DNA of 64,000 nt. Origin: DATKZH01 sp964475955 (lineage in GTDB: Bacteria; Planctomycetota; Planctomycetia; Pirellulales; Thermoguttaceae). Each line of letters starts with the position of its first letter. The first letter of the stretch is position 1. The notes under the pieces are model-generated. The model searched no databases, was not told the origin of the DNA, and saw nothing but the letters and a program-made list of their open reading frames with translations. Positions 61,632 to 64,000 of the stretch are shown here, piece by piece. The DNA is taken from NCBI GenBank assembly GCA_964475955.1, contig CAYYZY010000002.1, forward strand, positions 36,640 to 100,639, in the 5' to 3' direction. The position numbers and the translations under genes are program-made.

Positions 61632-64000
61632 TCAACCGGCGAGCATCTCTTCGATGCGGGTTCGGGCGGTGGCGAGCGCTTCGGGGAGCTTCTCGGCGTT
61701 TTTGCCGCCGGCCTGGGCCATGTCGGGGCGGCCGCCCCCGCCGCCCTGGACCTTCGAGGCCGCGGCGCGCACCCACTGGACGGCGTCGAGCCCCTTGCCC
61801 ACCAAGTCGCGGCTTAGGCCCGCGATCAACAGCACCTTGCCTTCGTCCTGGCGCGCGGCGAGCATCACGGCGACCGGGGCCGCCTTTTGCCGGAGCTGGT
61901 CGATCAGGCCGCGCATCACCGGGGGCGATCCGTCGGGAACCTCGGCCAGGACGATGCGCGTGCCCGCCACCTGGGGCGCGTCGGCCAGCAGCTTTTCGGC
62001 GGAGACCCCCCCGGCCTTCGGCCCCGCGGCCAGTTGCTTCTTGAGCTGGCGCAGCTCGCCGACCAGCGACTCGACGCGCCGGGGAAGCTCGACCGCCGGG
62101 GTCTTGAGGATCGCGGCGGCCTGCGCCAGGGCCGACTCGTTGCGGCGCACGTGATCCAGCGCGGCCGGGCCCGTCAGTGCGGTGATCCGCCGAATCCCCT
62201 TGGCGACGCTCTCTTCGGCCACGATCCGCATCAAGCCGATCTGGCCGGTGTTTTTCAGGTGCGTCCCGCCGCACAGCTCCGCGCTGAACCGGCCGACCGA
62301 GACCACCCGGACGACGTCGGGGTACTTCTCGCCGAACAGCATGATCGCCCCGAGCTTCCGGGCCTCCTCCTTGGGCAGGTTTTGCCACGCGATCTTTGCC
62401 CCCTCGATCACCCGAAGATTCGCTTCCCGCTCGATTCGGTCGAGCTGGTCGGGCGCGAGGGCCGAGTCGTGGTTGAAGTCGAACCGGAGCAGGTCGGGCT
62501 CGACTTTGGAGCCTTTCTGCTGCGTGTGCCGGCCCAGCGTTTCGCGCAGGGCGTAGTGGAGCACGTGCGTGGCCGAGTGGGCGCGGCGGATCGCCTGGCG
62601 GCGGTCGGCGTCGACCCGGGCGGTGAGCCGGTCGCGGTAGGCGATCTTGCCTTCGCGGAGGTGGCCGAGGTGGAGGGTGAAGCCGTCTTCGACCTGCGTG
62701 TCGCGGACCTCGAAGCGGAAGCCGTCGCCGACCAGCTCGCCCGTGTCGCCGACCTGCCCGCCCATCTCGCCGTAAAAGGGCGTGCGGTCGAGGACGACGA
62801 CGATCGGGTCGTCCCGGTCGAGATCGGCGAATTCGTAGCAGGTCTGGTCGTCCTCGACGATCCCCACGACGGTCGCCCCGGCCAGCTCCTCCGACTCGTG
62901 CCCGACGAACTCGGTGCCGTGAAGCGTCTTCTTCAGTTGGTCGAGCGGCCCCTGCTTGAACAGCTCGATCTTGCCCCCGCCCGACTTCTCGCCGTGCTCC
63001 CGCTCCGCGCTCCGGTAGCCTTCCCAGTCGACCTCGATGCCCCGTTCGACGGCCATGGCTTCGGTCAGCTCGGGCGGGAATCCGTGGGTTTGCTTGAGGT
63101 CGAACATCTCGCGCCCCGGCACGACCTTGCCGCCGGACGACGCCAACTGCTCGAACAGCCGCTGCGCCCGGGGCAGCCCGCGGTCGATCGCGTCGAAGAA
63201 CGACTCCTCCTCGTTCTTGATCCCCTGGGCGACCCGGTCGACGGTGGTGCCGAGTTCCGGGTAGGGCCGTTGCATCAGGTCGGCGACCCGGCCCACGAGC
63301 CGGTGGAGAAAGGGCTCGCGCACGCCGAGCCGGTGCCCGTCGAGCGCCGCGCGCCGGAGCAGCTTGCGGATGACGTAGCCCTGCTTCTGCGCGTCGGGGT
63401 AGACGTTTTCGTGGATGGCGAACGAGCAGGCGCGCACGTGATCGGCGATGCGGCGCAGGCGCCGGCCCTCGTCGGCGGCCGGGTCGTACTTCCTGGCGCA
63501 CACGTCGGCGGCCGCTTCGACCAGCGGGCGGAGGACGTCGATGTGGAAATTCGTCTCCACGCCTTGCAGCACGGCGGCGGTCCGCTCGAAGCCCATTCCG
63601 GTGTCGATGTTCTTGCTGGGAAGCGGGCGGAGATTGTCGGGCGGGTCGCCCACGCGGTTGAACTGGGTGAACACCAGGTTCCAGATCTCCACGGAACCGA
63701 ACTCGGTGTGGTAGTAGATTTCGCTGCACGGGCCGCAGACGCCGTCGGGCCCCTGGCTGGGCGCGTTGGCCGGCCAGAAGTTCTCGTCTTCGCCCAGGTA
63801 GCCCACCCTGTCGGCCGGGAGGCCCACTTCCTCCTTCCAAATCCGGGCGGCTTCGTCGTCGTCGAGATAGACCGTGGCGGAGATTTTTTCGGGCTCCAGG
63901 CCGAGCCATTTCTCGTCGGTGAGGAATTCCCACGCCCAGAGGATGGCCTCGCGCTTGAAGTAGTCGCCGAAGCTGAAGTTGCCGAGCATCTCGAAGAACG
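61632..64000 (-). CDS. alaS: Alanyl-tRNA synthetase, N-terminus beyond the window
   Basis: At least 786 residues of the class II enzyme that charges tRNA-Ala; the frame runs off the right edge, so the true start is outside. The visible catalytic part has FFEMLGNFSFGDYFK (motif 2 region) and GMGFERTAAVLQG (motif 3 region). The editing domain carries the zinc ligands HSATH and CGGTH, both complete, so mischarged Ser/Gly should be cleared. The C-terminal DHHA1-like domain has GGGGRPDMAQAGG, a family signature. It is convergent with the small-protein gene. Confidence 0.95.
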   Translation of the reverse strand, partial: FFEMLGNFSFGDYFKREAILWAWEFLTDEKWLGLEPEKISATVYLDDDEAARIWKEEVGLPADRVGYLGEDENFWPANAPSQGPDGVCGPCSEIYYHTEFGSVEIWNLVFTQFNRVGDPPDNLRPLPSKNIDTGMGFERTAAVLQGVETNFHIDVLRPLVEAAADVCARKYDPAADEGRRLRRIADHVRACSFAIHENVYPDAQKQGYVIRKLLRRAALDGHRLGVREPFLHRLVGRVADLMQRPYPELGTTVDRVAQGIKNEEESFFDAIDRGLPRAQRLFEQLASSGGKVVPGREMFDLKQTHGFPPELTEAMAVERGIEVDWEGYRSAEREHGEKSGGGKIELFKQGPLDQLKKTLHGTEFVGHESEELAGATVVGIVEDDQTCYEFADLDRDDPIVVVLDRTPFYGEMGGQVGDTGELVGDGFRFEVRDTQVEDGFTLHLGHLREGKIAYRDRLTARVDADRRQAIRRAHSATHVLHYALRETLGRHTQQKGSKVEPDLLRFDFNHDSALAPDQLDRIEREANLRVIEGAKIAWQNLPKEEARKLGAIMLFGEKYPDVVRVVSVGRFSAELCGGTHLKNTGQIGLMRIVAEESVAKGIRRITALTGPAALDHVRRNESALAQAAAILKTPAVELPRRVESLVGELRQLKKQLAAGPKAGGVSAEKLLADAPQVAGTRIVLAEVPDGSPPVMRGLIDQLRQKAAPVAVMLAARQDEGKVLLIAGLSRDLVGKGLDAVQWVRAAASKVQGGGGGRPDMAQAGGKNAEKLPEALATARTRIEEMLAG

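Overview
The window looks like a chromosomal segment of a planctomycete with high G+C content (about two thirds by eye). Marker proteins of that phylum are a DUF1559 prepilin-like protein with the C-terminal H-x9-DG motif, a ThuA-like protein, a sulfatase-like protein, PQQ-propeller and FG-GAP exported proteins, several secreted carbohydrate-active proteins, and paralogous uroporphyrinogen-decarboxylase-family proteins outside any haem operon. No rRNA, tRNA, CRISPR array, phage or transposase gene was found. The order or genus cannot be fixed from this sequence.

Layout. 1-6 kb: end of phoU, then on the minus strand an ABC ATPase, a two-module FtsX-type permease and an HlyD-type adaptor (a MacAB/DevBCA-like exporter), and a membrane protein with zinc-ribbon cysteines. 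6.5-12.7 kb: DEAD-box helicase, a frameshifted ThuA-like gene, an exported protein ending in a chagasin-like inhibitor domain, and a membrane polyferredoxin disrupted in frame by repeats. 12.7-18.8 kb: ParD antitoxin with a toxin stub, proS, Prc protease, PQQ-propeller protein. 18.9-21.5 kb: class V aminotransferase and a UroD-family protein. 21.7-40.3 kb: mostly secreted or envelope proteins (glycosidase-like TIM barrels, pseudo-sulfatase, thioredoxin-NHL, LamG/GH42-like, TAT flavoprotein, beta-helix, lipoprotein, DUF1559 pseudopilin). 40.7-48.3 kb: PilZ-like protein, then a signalling operon of a CHASE-PAS hybrid kinase, two receiver/GHKL fusion proteins and a STAS protein. 48.8-50.7 kb: ABC exporter pair. 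50.7-64 kb: Uma2 nuclease-like protein, amidase, 5-FCL, sugar isomerase-like protein, two more UroD-family genes, a RhaT-like transporter, FG-GAP propeller, zinc-finger membrane protein and the 3' part of alaS.

The most unusual layer is non-coding. At least a dozen short hairpins lie between genes. Most carry a GTAG foot (or CTAC on the other strand), the hallmark of REP sequences moved by RAYT (TnpA-REP) transposases, and many are arranged as inverted pairs (BIMEs). They fall into several sequence-unrelated families. Some have entered genes: a 120-bp in-frame duplication/insertion in the polyferredoxin gene, a near-perfect 59-bp palindrome inside a UroD-family gene (a different, non-GTAG family), and a 128-bp pair that supplies the stop codon of a truncated membrane protein gene. 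Two dumbbell elements with identical arms sit between convergent genes.

A second non-coding pattern is a set of three degenerate 7-bp tandem tracts, G-rich on the coding strand. Each overlaps the stop codon of a gene and fills the gap towards the next gene in the same direction.
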